Shown here piece after piece: positions 1 to 8,464 of a stretch of 64,000 bases of DNA. The notes beneath the pieces are model-generated. The model had not been told where the DNA came from. It saw only the letters and a list, made by a program, of their open reading frames with translations, and did not search any database. The stretch is from Parafrankia irregularis (GTDB lineage Bacteria > Actinomycetota > Actinomycetes > Frankiales > Frankiaceae): NCBI RefSeq assembly GCF_001536285.1, contig NZ_FAOZ01000001.1, positions 124,001 through 188,000 of the forward strand, in the 5' to 3' direction. The stretch's first letter is position 1; each line of letters starts with the position of its first letter. Made by a program: the position numbers and the translations under genes.

Positions 1-349
1 TTGTCCAGGGGTCTTCCGCGGGATGGTACGACCGAGATCACCGCCGATGGTGGAGCCTCGGGTACTCGACCGAGGCGGTGACCTGGGATCCTGCGGTCCT
101 GCTCGACGGCGGTAGTGGCGGTTCGTGGTCGCCGACCGAAGATCTGAGGATTCCGGTCGCTCCAGCAACCAGGATCCTCATGCCTTGCCAGGCAGCAATT
201 ACAGCCCGAATCCACGGCGCGGAAGCGGCGCGGAAGGTAGGAGGATTCCGGTCGTTCCAACAACCGGAATCCTCCTACCTTGTCCGGCAGCAGCGGCAGT
301 TCGAAGCTCCGGATCCTGCGACAGGCTCCTCGGAGCCGGACCGCGAGCG
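1..349. other. non-coding region with degenerate hairpin repeats
   Basis: I see no convincing gene here. The stretch carries two related copies of a hairpin-forming repeat about 95 bp apart. The first (145-180) is degenerate and the second (234-281) is a perfect inverted repeat. Both lie 3' of the minus-strand acyltransferase gene, where they could act as transcription ends or be a dispersed palindromic element. Confidence 0.5.
234..281. repeat. 19-bp perfect inverted repeat (hairpin)
   Basis: The arms at 234-252 and 263-281 are perfect reverse complements of 19 bp around a 10-nt loop. There is no T-tract on either side, so it is not a classical intrinsic terminator, although GC-rich terminators without U-tracts occur in actinobacteria. 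A diverged copy lies at 145-180. Confidence 0.75.
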
Positions 350-2011
350 CTACGACGACCAGGCCGGGCGGGCGGCTTCGCCGGCCTCCCGCCGCGCCGC
401 ACCGGGGCGGCGCCGCTGGATGGGCCGTTCGAGCAGGTAGTACGACGCCGAGGCCAGGCCCAGCGAAATCAGCCCGACCACCAGGATCGCCGGCCACCGG
501 CCGACCGCGACGGTCAGATCGCGGCCCCAGTGGGCGACCACGGGGAAATGCCACAGGTAGAACCCGTAGGAGATCCGCCCGAGCCAGGCGAGGGGCCGCA
601 CCGCGAGCATCCGGAACAGCCAGCCGGTCGTCGCCCCCACCTCCAGCGCGAGGATAACGACTCCGGCGAGCAGGGCGATCGCGGTGTACCCGCCGCGGGC
701 GAGCGCTGTCGGCCGCGGGCCCCAACCGCTCGGCGCCGCCACCATCGCCACCGCGAGCAGCACGAACGCGACCGCCCCCACCACCGGCAGCACCGCCACC
801 GGACGCACCGACACCGGCCAGGACGCCGGCCAGGCGAAGGCCGGACGCATCCATACCGGACGCACCCATACCGGACGCGCCGTCTCGGGCAGCGCCGTCT
901 CGGGCAGCGCCGCTTCCGGAGTCACCGCTTCCGGAGGCACGGGCACGGCGTCCTCGGGACGTCGTTGACGGCCAGGCAGTATCGTCCCGTGATCGCCGGC
1001 CTCCCCGGCCGCTTCAGTCGCAGGGGCCTCCCCGGCATCGCGCCGGCGGGCGCGCAGCCAGGCGGCGAGGGCGCAGCCGACCAGCAGGGCGTCGGCCCGG
1101 GTGTCCAGGCCGAAGTAGGTCCGCGTCGCCGACGCACTGGAGGCGTTCAGCGCGTCGCGCCACAGCATGACCACGACCACGCCGCCCAGCAGGACCACGG
1201 GAAGCCGGCGGTCGATCCACGGCCGGCGGCACAACACGAGCAGCAACAGCGGCCAGAGCAGGTAGAACTGCTCCTCCAGCGACAGCGACCAGGTGTGCCC
1301 GAGCCAGCCGGCCCCGGTGTTCTGCTGCACCACCTGGAAGTAGTTGTTCACATACAGCATGGCGGCGGCCAGGGTGTGCAGGAACTCGTCCCGCTCGCCG
1401 GCCGTGCCGATGCCGAGCACCACAACCGCGGTGAAGCCGACGAGGACCAGCATCCAGAACGCGGGCAGCAGCCGGTAGGCGCGCCGCAGGTAGAACCTCG
1501 GCAGGGACACCCGGCCCGTCCGATCCCGCTCGGCCAGCAGCTGCCGGGTGATCAGGAAACCGCTGAGCACGAAGAACACGTCGACGCCCAGGTAGCCGCC
1601 GGGCAGCGCGTCCATGTGGAACACGAGCACGCACAGCATCGCGAGCGCCCGCACACCGTCCAGCGCCGGGTTGTACCCGCCACGCCGGGCGGAGGCCCCC
1701 GCGCGCCGCGCGCCCGCGTCCGGCGGCGCGGCCCGCTCCCGTGGCACGTCCACACCGGTCGGACCAGCAAGGCCAGGCGGGCTGGACGGACTGCGCAGAC
1801 GAGGCACACCGGGGCTGGGCGGACTGGGTAGACGGCCACCCCCGGCACGACCGGCCGGCGGGACGGCCGGTCGCGGCCGGCCCGGTGCCCTCGGTGGCGC
1901 CGGGCCGGCCAGCAGGACGCCCCCCGCGCGATCCGGCGACGCCGGACGACGGCGTGCCGTCTGGCCCGGACGACGCGATCGGTCTTCCAGGTCGTTCACG
2001 TGCTTCGCCAT
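350..2011 (-). CDS. acyltransferase-3 family integral membrane protein
   Basis: This is a 553-aa membrane acyltransferase of the OafA/YrhL type, which moves acyl groups onto extracytoplasmic sugars or lipids. The family signature opens at about residue 120 with LDGVRALAMLCVLVFH, followed by GYLGVDVFFVLSGFLI and the arginine-rich FYLRRAYRLLPAF. WSLSLEEQFYLLWPLLLL marks a later membrane helix. Roughly ten hydrophobic helices are visible. The first ~115 residues are Pro/Arg/Ala-rich and low-complexity. A second low-complexity segment (codons around 826-913) is built from short tandem repeats of the type ALPETALPET and PVWVRPVWMRP and separates the helix blocks. I chose the ATG at 2011 because GGAGGAG precedes it at about 5 nt; an in-frame ATG at 2224 has no support. 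The natural acceptor cannot be read from sequence. Confidence 0.88.
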   Translation of the reverse strand: MAKHVNDLEDRSRRPGQTARRRPASPDRAGGVLLAGPAPPRAPGRPRPAVPPAGRAGGGRLPSPPSPGVPRLRSPSSPPGLAGPTGVDVPRERAAPPDAGARRAGASARRGGYNPALDGVRALAMLCVLVFHMDALPGGYLGVDVFFVLSGFLITRQLLAERDRTGRVSLPRFYLRRAYRLLPAFWMLVLVGFTAVVVLGIGTAGERDEFLHTLAAAMLYVNNYFQVVQQNTGAGWLGHTWSLSLEEQFYLLWPLLLLVLCRRPWIDRRLPVVLLGGVVVVMLWRDALNASSASATRTYFGLDTRADALLVGCALAAWLRARRRDAGEAPATEAAGEAGDHGTILPGRQRRPEDAVPVPPEAVTPEAALPETALPETARPVWVRPVWMRPAFAWPASWPVSVRPVAVLPVVGAVAFVLLAVAMVAAPSGWGPRPTALARGGYTAIALLAGVVILALEVGATTGWLFRMLAVRPLAWLGRISYGFYLWHFPVVAHWGRDLTVAVGRWPAILVVGLISLGLASASYYLLERPIQRRRPGAARREAGEAARPAWSS

Positions 2012-2264
2012 CCGCACTCCTCCGAGAGCAGCCGAGCTGTCGGTCCCTCGCCCTGTCCTCCGCCCCCTTGCTATCCGGCCAACCTTGGTGCCAGCTGTCA
2101 GGGCCACCTGGCAGAAGCGATCGAGATGCCACCAGCCGCGCCCCACGGCGACACCCACCCTGAGTGACGGGAAGTTACCCAGTGCATCGATCGGCACTCT
2201 CCGGCGAGCGAGGCCCACCCTCATTCCGATGCCAGCGCCGGCGGTCCACCCACCAGACGAGAGA

Positions 2265-2333
2265 TCACGATCACCACGGCAAATGCATCACGATCACTGC
2301 GGCAGATGCGTCACGATCATGACGGCAGATGCG
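2265..2333. repeat. three tandem 23-bp repeats upstream of the ATPase gene
   Basis: Units at 2265-2287, 2288-2310 and 2311-2333 start with TCACGATCA and end with GATGCG or AATGCA, and a decayed fourth start follows at 2334. They sit 88-156 bp upstream of the ATPase start. Iterated operator sites are the simplest reading. Confidence 0.8.
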
Positions 2334-2420
2334 TCATATGATCAAGAGAGCGTATGCTGCGAGGTGCAGTTACACCTGAATGATGATCGAACAAAAGGGA
2401 TGGGAGTGGGCGGCGACCAG

Positions 2421-4520
2421 ATGGCCACCGAACCACGTCAGCTCGACCTCGAGCTCTTCCCGAGACACGCCTCCGCACTGGTAGCCTCCGCGCTCGCCGA
2501 CACCCGCGTCGTCGTCATCAACGGCGCCCGCCAGGTCGGCAAAAGCACCCTCGCCCAGGCCACCGTCGACCAGCGTGACGACGCAAGGGCGTACTACCTG
2601 GACGAGGAACCGATGCGGGCTGCTGCGGCGGCGGATCCGATCGGCTTCCTGCACCACGACGGCCTGCTGTTGATCGACGAGATCCAGCGGGTACCCGAGC
2701 TGCTACTTGCGATCAAGCGGGAGGTGGATCGGGATCAGCGCCCCGGCCGCTTCCTCCTCACGGGCTCGGCGCGACTGTGGGGGTTGCGCGGGATTCCCGA
2801 CACCCTCCCGGGGCGGTCCGAGACCGTCGAGTTGTGGCCGCTCTCCCAGGGTGAGATCGGTGGCGGCCCCGACGGATTCGTGGATGCCGTGTTCACCGCG
2901 GACGGTGTTGATCTCAGTGATCTCGGCCCCAACGAACCGCGACGCGACGACTATGTGGGACGTGCGCTGCGGGGCGGCTTCCCCGAAGCCGTCCGCCGGG
3001 CCGATCCCCGGCGACGGGCCCGCTTCTTCGAATCGTACGTTTCGGATCTGATCGCTCGCGACATCCGTCAGATCGCCGAGATCGAACGGACCACGGAACT
3101 ACGCAGACTCGTCCAGGCTCTGGCGGCAAACGCCAGCGGTCTCCTCGTAGCCCGGAGACTCAGTAATGATCTGGACGTGTCCGCCTCCACCGTGAGCCGG
3201 TACATCGACGCGCTTGAGCTGGTCTACCTGGTACGTCGCATCCCCGCCTGGTCCAGCAACCTCACCACCCGGGCCGTCGCCACCCCGAAGCTTGTCTTCG
3301 TCGACTCCGGACTCGCCGGGCATCTGGTCGGCCTGACCCAACGGCGTGCGTCGCACCCGACGGCACCGGTCGGCCCTCTGGTGGAGAACTTCGTCCTCGG
3401 GGAGCTGGCTCGTCAGCTCACCTGGGCCGAGGAGCCGGTTTCGCTCTTCCACTACCGCGACCGCGACCGTAACGAGGTGGACGCGGTTCTTGAGCGGGCC
3501 TCCGGCGAGATTGTCGGTATCGAGGTGAAAGCCACCGAGACTGTCCGTGCCGAGGACTTCCGTGGCCTACGCCGCCTCGCCGAGCAGACCCAGGACCGTT
3601 TCCACGCCGGTTACGTGCTGTATGCCGGCTCGGTCGATCCGGCCGGTCAGCCGTCCGACGGGCCCGCACCGAACGCGACGCGCAGGCCCGCGACGCAGTC
3701 GGCGGGCCTCGTCGCCGGGACCACCACACAGCCTCGGGTGGTCAGCGGCGGGTCCACCGGGAGCACCGCGACCCGGGTCACCTCCGACGTCGGCACCGTG
3801 TCCGCGTGGAGCAGCGCCCAGCCCGGGGAGCCGTTCGCCAGCTCCAGCAGGACGTCCGCCGTACTGCCGGTCGGCCGGCCGAGCCGGGGCTCGAAACCCG
3901 CGTCGCGGCAGGCTTCGAGGACGAAGGCACGCAGCAGCGGGTCGCGCTCCCGCGCCGGCAGCCGTAGCGGGAGGGCGGCGAGATCACGCAGGCGCACAGC
4001 GGACCGCCCCGCGGCCGGGTGCCCGGCCGGCAGCGCCGCCACCAGCGGTTCAGGCCACAGGTCGATCACCTGGAATCCGTCGCCGGGTGGGGCGAGCCGT
4101 AGCAGGGTCATGTCCAGCTCGCCCCGGGCCACCGCCGCCGGCTGGTCGACGACCGGCATGCCGACCAGCTCGAGCTCGACGTCGAAGTGGGAGTGCGCCT
4201 GGCGCAGCCGTTCCAGGCCGCGGTCGAGCCGCGGGCCGAGCCCGGGGTTGGCCCCCACCCGCAGGACGCTCATCGGTGCGGACGTGAGGTCGCCGGCGAC
4301 GGCTGTAACCCGGTCGGCCGCGGCGAGCGTCGCGCGCGCCTCGACGAGCAGGCGATCACCCTCCGGCGTGAGCCGGACCCGCCGCGACGAACGCTCGAAC
4401 AGGCGCAGGCCCAGTTCCCGTTCCAGCCGGCTCACCTGCTGGCTCACCGCCGGCTGGGCTATGTGCAGGCGGTCGGCGGCCCGCCCGAAATGCAGCTCCT
4501 CGGCGACCGTGACGAAGTAA
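2421..4520 (+). CDS. AAA+ ATPase with DUF4143 domain, C-terminus lost into antisense reading frame
   Basis: The first ~404 residues are a typical AAA_14/DUF4143 protein. A Walker A motif (GARQVGKST) lies near residue 33, followed by a Walker B-like LLLIDEIQRVPELL and sensor FLLTGSARL. After these come the DUF4143 helix bundle and an endonuclease-like segment with HYRDRDRNEVDAVLE and GIEVKAT. Family function is poorly known; many members sit in antitoxin-like or defence contexts. Homology stops at VLYAGS (about 3632). Family proteins normally continue for some 20 residues, but here the frame stays open to 4520, reading Ser/Arg-rich antisense of the lysR gene. The natural 3' end therefore seems lost. 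The start is ATG 2421, with GGGCGG seven bases upstream; ATG 2400 is possible. The protein may be inactive or carry a junk tail. Confidence 0.7.
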   Translation: MATEPRQLDLELFPRHASALVASALADTRVVVINGARQVGKSTLAQATVDQRDDARAYYLDEEPMRAAAAADPIGFLHHDGLLLIDEIQRVPELLLAIKREVDRDQRPGRFLLTGSARLWGLRGIPDTLPGRSETVELWPLSQGEIGGGPDGFVDAVFTADGVDLSDLGPNEPRRDDYVGRALRGGFPEAVRRADPRRRARFFESYVSDLIARDIRQIAEIERTTELRRLVQALAANASGLLVARRLSNDLDVSASTVSRYIDALELVYLVRRIPAWSSNLTTRAVATPKLVFVDSGLAGHLVGLTQRRASHPTAPVGPLVENFVLGELARQLTWAEEPVSLFHYRDRDRNEVDAVLERASGEIVGIEVKATETVRAEDFRGLRRLAEQTQDRFHAGYVLYAGSVDPAGQPSDGPAPNATRRPATQSAGLVAGTTTQPRVVSGGSTGSTATRVTSDVGTVSAWSSAQPGEPFASSSRTSAVLPVGRPSRGSKPASRQASRTKARSSGSRSRAGSRSGRAARSRRRTADRPAAGCPAGSAATSGSGHRSITWNPSPGGASRSRVMSSSPRATAAGWSTTGMPTSSSSTSKWECAWRSRSRPRSSRGPSPGLAPTRRTLIGADVRSPATAVTRSAAASVARASTSRRSPSGVSRTRRDERSNRRRPSSRSSRLTCWLTAGWAMCRRSAARPKCSSSATVTK

Positions 4521-4540
4521 CGAAGCTGCCTGAGTTCCAC
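3647..4540 (-). CDS. LysR-family transcriptional regulator
   Basis: This is a 297-aa LysR-type regulator. The N-terminal helix-turn-helix is complete: RQLRYFVTVAEELHFGRAAD, then AQPAVSQQVSRLERELG and LFERSSRRVRLTPEG. A periplasmic-binding-protein-like effector domain follows from residue ~90 (LRVGANPGLGPRLDRGL and LPAGHPAAGR). I took the GTG at 4540 because it gives the standard family N-terminus and has GAGGGGCAGG upstream; an in-frame ATG at 4573 would add 11 residues. It is divergent from the LLM oxidoreductase gene, so by the usual LysR rule it probably controls that gene and itself from the 222-bp intergenic region. The effector is unknown. Confidence 0.9.
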   Translation of the reverse strand: MELRQLRYFVTVAEELHFGRAADRLHIAQPAVSQQVSRLERELGLRLFERSSRRVRLTPEGDRLLVEARATLAAADRVTAVAGDLTSAPMSVLRVGANPGLGPRLDRGLERLRQAHSHFDVELELVGMPVVDQPAAVARGELDMTLLRLAPPGDGFQVIDLWPEPLVAALPAGHPAAGRSAVRLRDLAALPLRLPARERDPLLRAFVLEACRDAGFEPRLGRPTGSTADVLLELANGSPGWALLHADTVPTSEVTRVAVLPVDPPLTTRGCVVVPATRPADCVAGLRVAFGAGPSDG

Positions 4541-4585
4541 GTCCGCCTGCCCCTCCCCCGGCCACCCGGCCACCCGGCCACCAGC

Positions 4586-4621
4586 GCCGATGCCGATGCC
4601 GGTGCCAATGCCGATGCCGGC
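4586..4621. repeat. GCCGAT-type hexanucleotide repeat
   Basis: About six imperfect copies of a GCCGAT/GCCGGT hexamer lie in the divergent lysR / oxidoreductase intergenic region. The tract could be slippage-prone and change promoter spacing. It lies upstream of the start I chose for lysR, and only the longer alternative lysR start (4573) lies nearby. Confidence 0.5.
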
Positions 4622-4762
4622 ATCTCACCCATCGATCATCTTTCCTTATCGCTGCGCGTGGATGCCGGCCCTTGGTCCACGGTGATCCGCCCCGTTGACT
4701 GGACGAACCCGGCCGGACGGACCCGTCCGGCGCGCGGGCGGAACACGGAGAAGGCGGACTAC

Positions 4763-5698
4763 ATGCGGATTGGGCTGTGGCTCGACGACGACCAGCTGTC
4801 GGTCGGCGAGATCACGCAACGGGCACACGAGGCGAGCAAGGCCGGGTTCAGCTCGGTCTGGCTGAGCGAGCGCGGCGGCTGGGACCCGCTGACCCTGCTC
4901 ACCGCCATCGGGCCCCTGCCTGCCGGCACCCCGGTCGGGACGTCCATCGTGCGGACGTACCCTCGGCACCCGCTTGCGCTGGCAGCCCAGGCTCTGACCG
5001 CGCAGGCCGCCACCGGAAACGGGCTCCTCCTCGGCCTCGGCCCGGGCCCGCAGCCCATCCTCGAAGGTCAGTACGGCTACGGCACCGCGAAGCCGGTCGA
5101 GAACCTGCGCGAGTACCTGTCGATCCTGCTCCCGCTGCTGCGCGGGGAGCAGGTGGCCCACGACGGCCCGGCCTGGCACGCCGCCGGCGCCCTCTCCGTG
5201 CCGACCGGCCCGGCCCTCCCGGCGCCGCCGGTCTACCTCTCCGCGCTCGGCCCCCGGATGCTGGCGCTCACCGGAGAGGTCGCCGACGGAACACTGACGA
5301 CCTGGACCGGTCCGCGTTCCATCACCGACTACGTGCTCCCGGCCCTGACCCGCGCCGCCGAGGCTGCCGGCCGCGAACGCGTACCGGCCGTGATCGCAGG
5401 CGTGTGCGTCGGCCTGACGAACGATGTGGACAGCCTGCGCGGCTGGGTTCACGAACAGTTCGGCGCAGCGATCGGCCTGCCCAGCTACCGGGCCGCGTTC
5501 GAGCGCGAGGGCGTCGCCGGCCCGGCCGACACGGTGCTCGCCGGCGACGAGACGGCCCTGGAACGCGAGATCGACCGGTTCGCCGCGGCAGGAACCACCG
5601 AACTGCAGATCATCCCCTGCGGCACACCGGCGGAGAAGGAGCGCACGGTCGCCTTCGCCGCCGAACTGGCCGCCCGGTTCGGTAACGATCGCTCCTGA
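4763..5698 (+). CDS. LLM-class flavin (probably F420) dependent oxidoreductase
   Basis: This is a 311-aa luciferase-like monooxygenase-family enzyme with a TIM-barrel fold. The N-terminus MRIGLWLDDDQLSVGEI leads into EASKAGFSSVWLSE and a strand-helix pattern. GTSIVRTYPRHPLALAAQAL and LGLGPGPQPI match the F420-binding mycobacterial-type members, and PPVYLSALGPRMLALTGEVADG is the late barrel signature. Length is normal. The start has GGAG plus AAGGCGG upstream. F420 rather than FMN is inferred from similarity to actinobacterial members. The LysR gene is divergently transcribed 222 bp away, suggesting induction by the substrate. The substrate is not predictable. Confidence 0.87.
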   Translation: MRIGLWLDDDQLSVGEITQRAHEASKAGFSSVWLSERGGWDPLTLLTAIGPLPAGTPVGTSIVRTYPRHPLALAAQALTAQAATGNGLLLGLGPGPQPILEGQYGYGTAKPVENLREYLSILLPLLRGEQVAHDGPAWHAAGALSVPTGPALPAPPVYLSALGPRMLALTGEVADGTLTTWTGPRSITDYVLPALTRAAEAAGRERVPAVIAGVCVGLTNDVDSLRGWVHEQFGAAIGLPSYRAAFEREGVAGPADTVLAGDETALEREIDRFAAAGTTELQIIPCGTPAEKERTVAFAAELAARFGNDRS

Positions 5699-5796
5699 CC
5701 TCCGACCTTCGGAGCAGCGACACGTAACCATCCGACTGCGGGTAGTCTTGCTATCGGCTGGCCGCTGGGCGCCAGGTCACGGTCCGGGAGGTCGTC

Positions 5797-5933
5797 ATGC
5801 AACGTCTCGACATGGCCAGCGTCGTCCCCGAGGCCTACAAGGCCGTGATGCACCTGGAGAAGCACGTCCGGTCCACCGTGGACGGCACCGTCCTGGAGCT
5901 CGTGAAGCTGCGGGCGTCGATCCTGAACGGCTG
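5797..5933 (+). pseudogene. 5' half of an AhpD-like carboxymuconolactone decarboxylase gene, split by the element
   Basis: MQRLDMASVVPEAYKAVM through LVKLRASILNG is the N-terminal third of an AhpD/CMD-family protein. This family normally continues with a CxxC redox motif. At 5931-5937 the frame passes into element DNA (GWAHSRSS and on to a stop at 6024). The missing part, starting CAFCVDLHSRDA, is at 19461-19766 in the same orientation. The start has GGGAGG upstream. Joining the two halves at the shared CTG gives an uninterrupted reading frame. Confidence 0.88.
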
Positions 5934-5937
5934 GGCG
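5931..5937. other. left attachment junction (attL)
   Basis: Left junction CTGGGCG aligns with right junction CTGCGCG at 19460-19466 when the host reading frame is restored. CTG is identical, then one mismatch, then GCG. A very short core is usual for serine integrases, which cut at a central dinucleotide. The exact crossover base is not resolved. Confidence 0.65.
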
Positions 5938-5978
5938 CACTCCCGATCAAGCCACATCGTACGGCAGGATGTACAGGC

Positions 5979-7826
5979 ATGTCTGCCAGTGCGCCCCGGG
6001 ACGCGCCGAACCTCCACCCGATAGATAACGGAGAGCCCGCATACGGCTACGAAAGGCTGTCGCGGGACCGGGAGGGCAAGAAGCGGAAGGTCACCGAGCA
6101 GCGGGCGGACATCGACGGACACGGCCCGCTGCTCGGTTACAACCTGGTGCAGCACTTCGAAGACAACTCTGTGTCAGCGAGCAAATACGATATCGACCGG
6201 CCAGGGTTCGAAGCACTCTGTGAGGCACTGAACACGTCCGGCGTCCGGAACCTCCTGGTTACCGAAGTCACCCGGATCTCTCGCCAGGACGAAACCGGCG
6301 GGATCTTCATGGGCATCATGACCCGCGCCAAGGGCAAGGTGGTCAAGATCCCGGAAGGGATCACCTACGACTTCAGCACCTCCCACGGACGTGATCAGTT
6401 CCGCCAGGCCCTCCACGACGCGATCCGGGAGTCAGACAAGATCTCCGAGCGGGTGAGAAAGGCACAGACCAAGCTTCGCGAGAAGCAGCGGTGGACGGGC
6501 GGGCCCGCGCCATACGGATTCAAGAAGGACGTCTACCCCGAACTAGTCGATGGTCGTTACGAGACTCGAATCCGTTGGGTCGTCGAGGAATCCGAAGCCG
6601 AGCACGTACGCGAGATGTGCGCCGCGATCCTCCGTGGCGAGTCCCTGTCTATGATCTCCGACCGACTCAACCAGGCCGGAGTGAAACCGCGTCGTAGCAA
6701 ATACTGGCAGTACAGCAGCGTCAGCGCCATTACCCAGAACCCGCGCATCTGCGGACTGTACGCACTTCAGGTTGACGGGGTCTGGGAAGTTCCCGACGTC
6801 CAGCCCGAAGAGCAGCAGTTCCCGCCGATCGTCGACTATGCGACCTGGAACGCGGTTCGGCTGAACCTTAAAGCCCGGGGCCAGAAACCCGAAAGGACCA
6901 CGGCGCACGATGCTGTCACCGAGACAGCCGGACTCTTCCGCTGTGGAGCCTGCCAACAGACGCTATTCCGTCACGCAGCGAATTCGGACAGCGTTTCATC
7001 GTTCATTCGTCACCCCGGCCCCGGTAGGTCTCGCCCGTGCTCAGCCGGTCACAAGCTGAGCGCGTCCTATGACGAGACGTGGGATTACGTCGCAGGCCTG
7101 ATCGACCGATTCATTCTCGCCACCCCCCTCATGCGGCGTACAGCGGAAGTCCGCGACTTTGACGACGAACTCTCACGAGTCGAGCGGGACCTACAGGAAC
7201 TCAACACCGCGCTTGACGCCGGAGAACTCACGCTACGACTCGCCGGGGTCCGAGAGAGGGCGCTCCTACAGAAAGAACGGGAAATTAAACTCGCACGCGA
7301 AAAGGCGCGTACGAGAAACCGGCCGGTGAATAATTTTGGTGTCGCGGCGACCTGGCGGAACCTCCCGCTCACAGAACTCCGGGCCATCATTTTCGGGGTG
7401 TTTCAATACATCGAGATCTCTCCGGGAATTCAGGGACGGGATCCGTGGGACAGTCGCAGGTTCACTCCGCACTTCACCGAGGAAATGAGTCCGGCACTTA
7501 ATGACCTGTTGATCGGGTCCGCCCCCGGGTGGGAAACCGTTGCACAGTGGCTCCGCGCGATGAAAGAGGATGCCGACGCCCCGAAGGATGACGCCGGAGC
7601 CCTACAGCTCTCACAGGCGATGGTGTCGAAGCTCCTGTTCTGGGCACGCGCCGCAGAAAGGAACGGGGTCGAGGATTTCTTCAGGACGCCCACGTGGTCA
7701 CAGTGGGTACTGAAGTCCGGGAACTTCGTCGAGATGCCGGATCTCCCGCCCGCTGACGAAAACACCCCCCATGAAGAGGTTCTGTATTACCTCGACGTGC
7801 CCACCGACGTCTCCCCGTTCGACTGA
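5979..7826 (+). CDS. int: large serine recombinase (site-specific integrase)
   Basis: This is a 615-aa large serine integrase. The N-terminal catalytic domain has YGYERLSRDREG with the nucleophile predicted at Ser28. RNLLVTEVTRISRQ and GRDQFRQALHDAIRESDKIS form the rest of the resolvase core. The recombinase domain (GGPAPYGFKKD; AAILRGESLSMISDRLNQAG; NPRICGLYAL) follows around residues 165-300. A zinc ribbon (FRCGACQQTLF ... CSAGHKLS) lies near residue 320, and then a coiled coil (SRVERDLQELNTALDAGE) as expected for this class. It is the first gene inside the left end and is the obvious integrase for the att sites described. The start was chosen at ATG 5979, with AGGA upstream; longer in-frame extensions run back into host DNA. 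Confidence 0.92.
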   Translation: MSASAPRDAPNLHPIDNGEPAYGYERLSRDREGKKRKVTEQRADIDGHGPLLGYNLVQHFEDNSVSASKYDIDRPGFEALCEALNTSGVRNLLVTEVTRISRQDETGGIFMGIMTRAKGKVVKIPEGITYDFSTSHGRDQFRQALHDAIRESDKISERVRKAQTKLREKQRWTGGPAPYGFKKDVYPELVDGRYETRIRWVVEESEAEHVREMCAAILRGESLSMISDRLNQAGVKPRRSKYWQYSSVSAITQNPRICGLYALQVDGVWEVPDVQPEEQQFPPIVDYATWNAVRLNLKARGQKPERTTAHDAVTETAGLFRCGACQQTLFRHAANSDSVSSFIRHPGPGRSRPCSAGHKLSASYDETWDYVAGLIDRFILATPLMRRTAEVRDFDDELSRVERDLQELNTALDAGELTLRLAGVRERALLQKEREIKLAREKARTRNRPVNNFGVAATWRNLPLTELRAIIFGVFQYIEISPGIQGRDPWDSRRFTPHFTEEMSPALNDLLIGSAPGWETVAQWLRAMKEDADAPKDDAGALQLSQAMVSKLLFWARAAERNGVEDFFRTPTWSQWVLKSGNFVEMPDLPPADENTPHEEVLYYLDVPTDVSPFD

Positions 7827-7858
7827 GCCGAGACAGTGTGAGCCTCCCGTGGTTGACC

Positions 7859-7894
7859 TCCCATGCACCCGACTCCCCCACCGAGTGCATGGGA
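7859..7894 (+). terminator. hairpin after the integrase gene
   Basis: A 10-bp perfect stem (TCCCATGCAC / GTGCATGGGA) with a 16-nt loop lies 32 bp after the integrase stop. It lacks a T-tract, so its termination role is likely but not certain. Confidence 0.45.
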
Positions 7895-8433
7895 TGCCCG
7901 TAAAAATGCCTAGAAACTCCGTAGAACGACGAAACCCGCGCGGTTGGGGAGAGGCTCGGCTCGGCTACCTCGCGGCTCCTGGGGCTTCTGAGCCCGTCCG
8001 CCAGGTCGACCGTCACCAGCTCGGGAACCTGGCGGAGCACCAGGCCGTGAACCACACCGTCAGCGCCGCCGATGGGCACCGACGCCGCCCCGGTAACGGG
8101 AAACGGCTCAGAGCCTCTCAGAGCCACGGCAACCGCACCGCCCGCCCCTTGAGACTAGCCCCGGACACTCTTCGTCGGTCTGTGACGTTTCTGGACACCG
8201 GCGTGAGCCTTCCCCGATACCGAGGACAACCGCGGTTCTCGGATGAAGCCGCGGTGAGCTGGTGGGGGCTGGCGGGTGGCGACCGAAGAGCGCCCCGCGA
8301 GCCGAGCACCACCAGGCGCCGGCGGTAGCCGGCGGAGACTGAGCAGAGCAACCCGCACTGAGCGTTTCCTCGTTTGCCGTTCCTCTCCTCATCGGTTTCG
8401 ACTGTTGATCTTCCTCACGCTCGCGCGCTCGCG

Positions 8434-8459
8434 TCAATAACCACTTCAGTGGTTATTGA
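8434..8459. repeat. perfect 12-bp inverted repeat
   Basis: TCAATAACCACT (8434-8445) and AGTGGTTATTGA (8448-8459) are perfect reverse complements around TC. The symmetric, AT-rich site next to the iteron-like array suggests a protein-binding site or a cruciform near an origin. Confidence 0.7.
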
Positions 8460-8464
8460 AAGAT

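Noticed and set aside
350-2224. Long plus-strand open frames (for example 125-1831) opposite the acyltransferase gene
   Set aside because: Translations are Arg/Pro/His-rich with no family motif. They are antisense shadows of a high-GC gene that has clear acyltransferase-3 motifs.
2265-2333. Possible CRISPR array (three 23-bp units)
   Set aside because: The units abut directly with no spacers and no cas genes are present, so it is a simple tandem repeat.
8108-8437. 109-codon minus-strand frame in the element's non-coding region
   Set aside because: Low-complexity Arg/Ser/Cys composition and overlapping frames in all phases. It is next to the repeat array and more likely non-coding.
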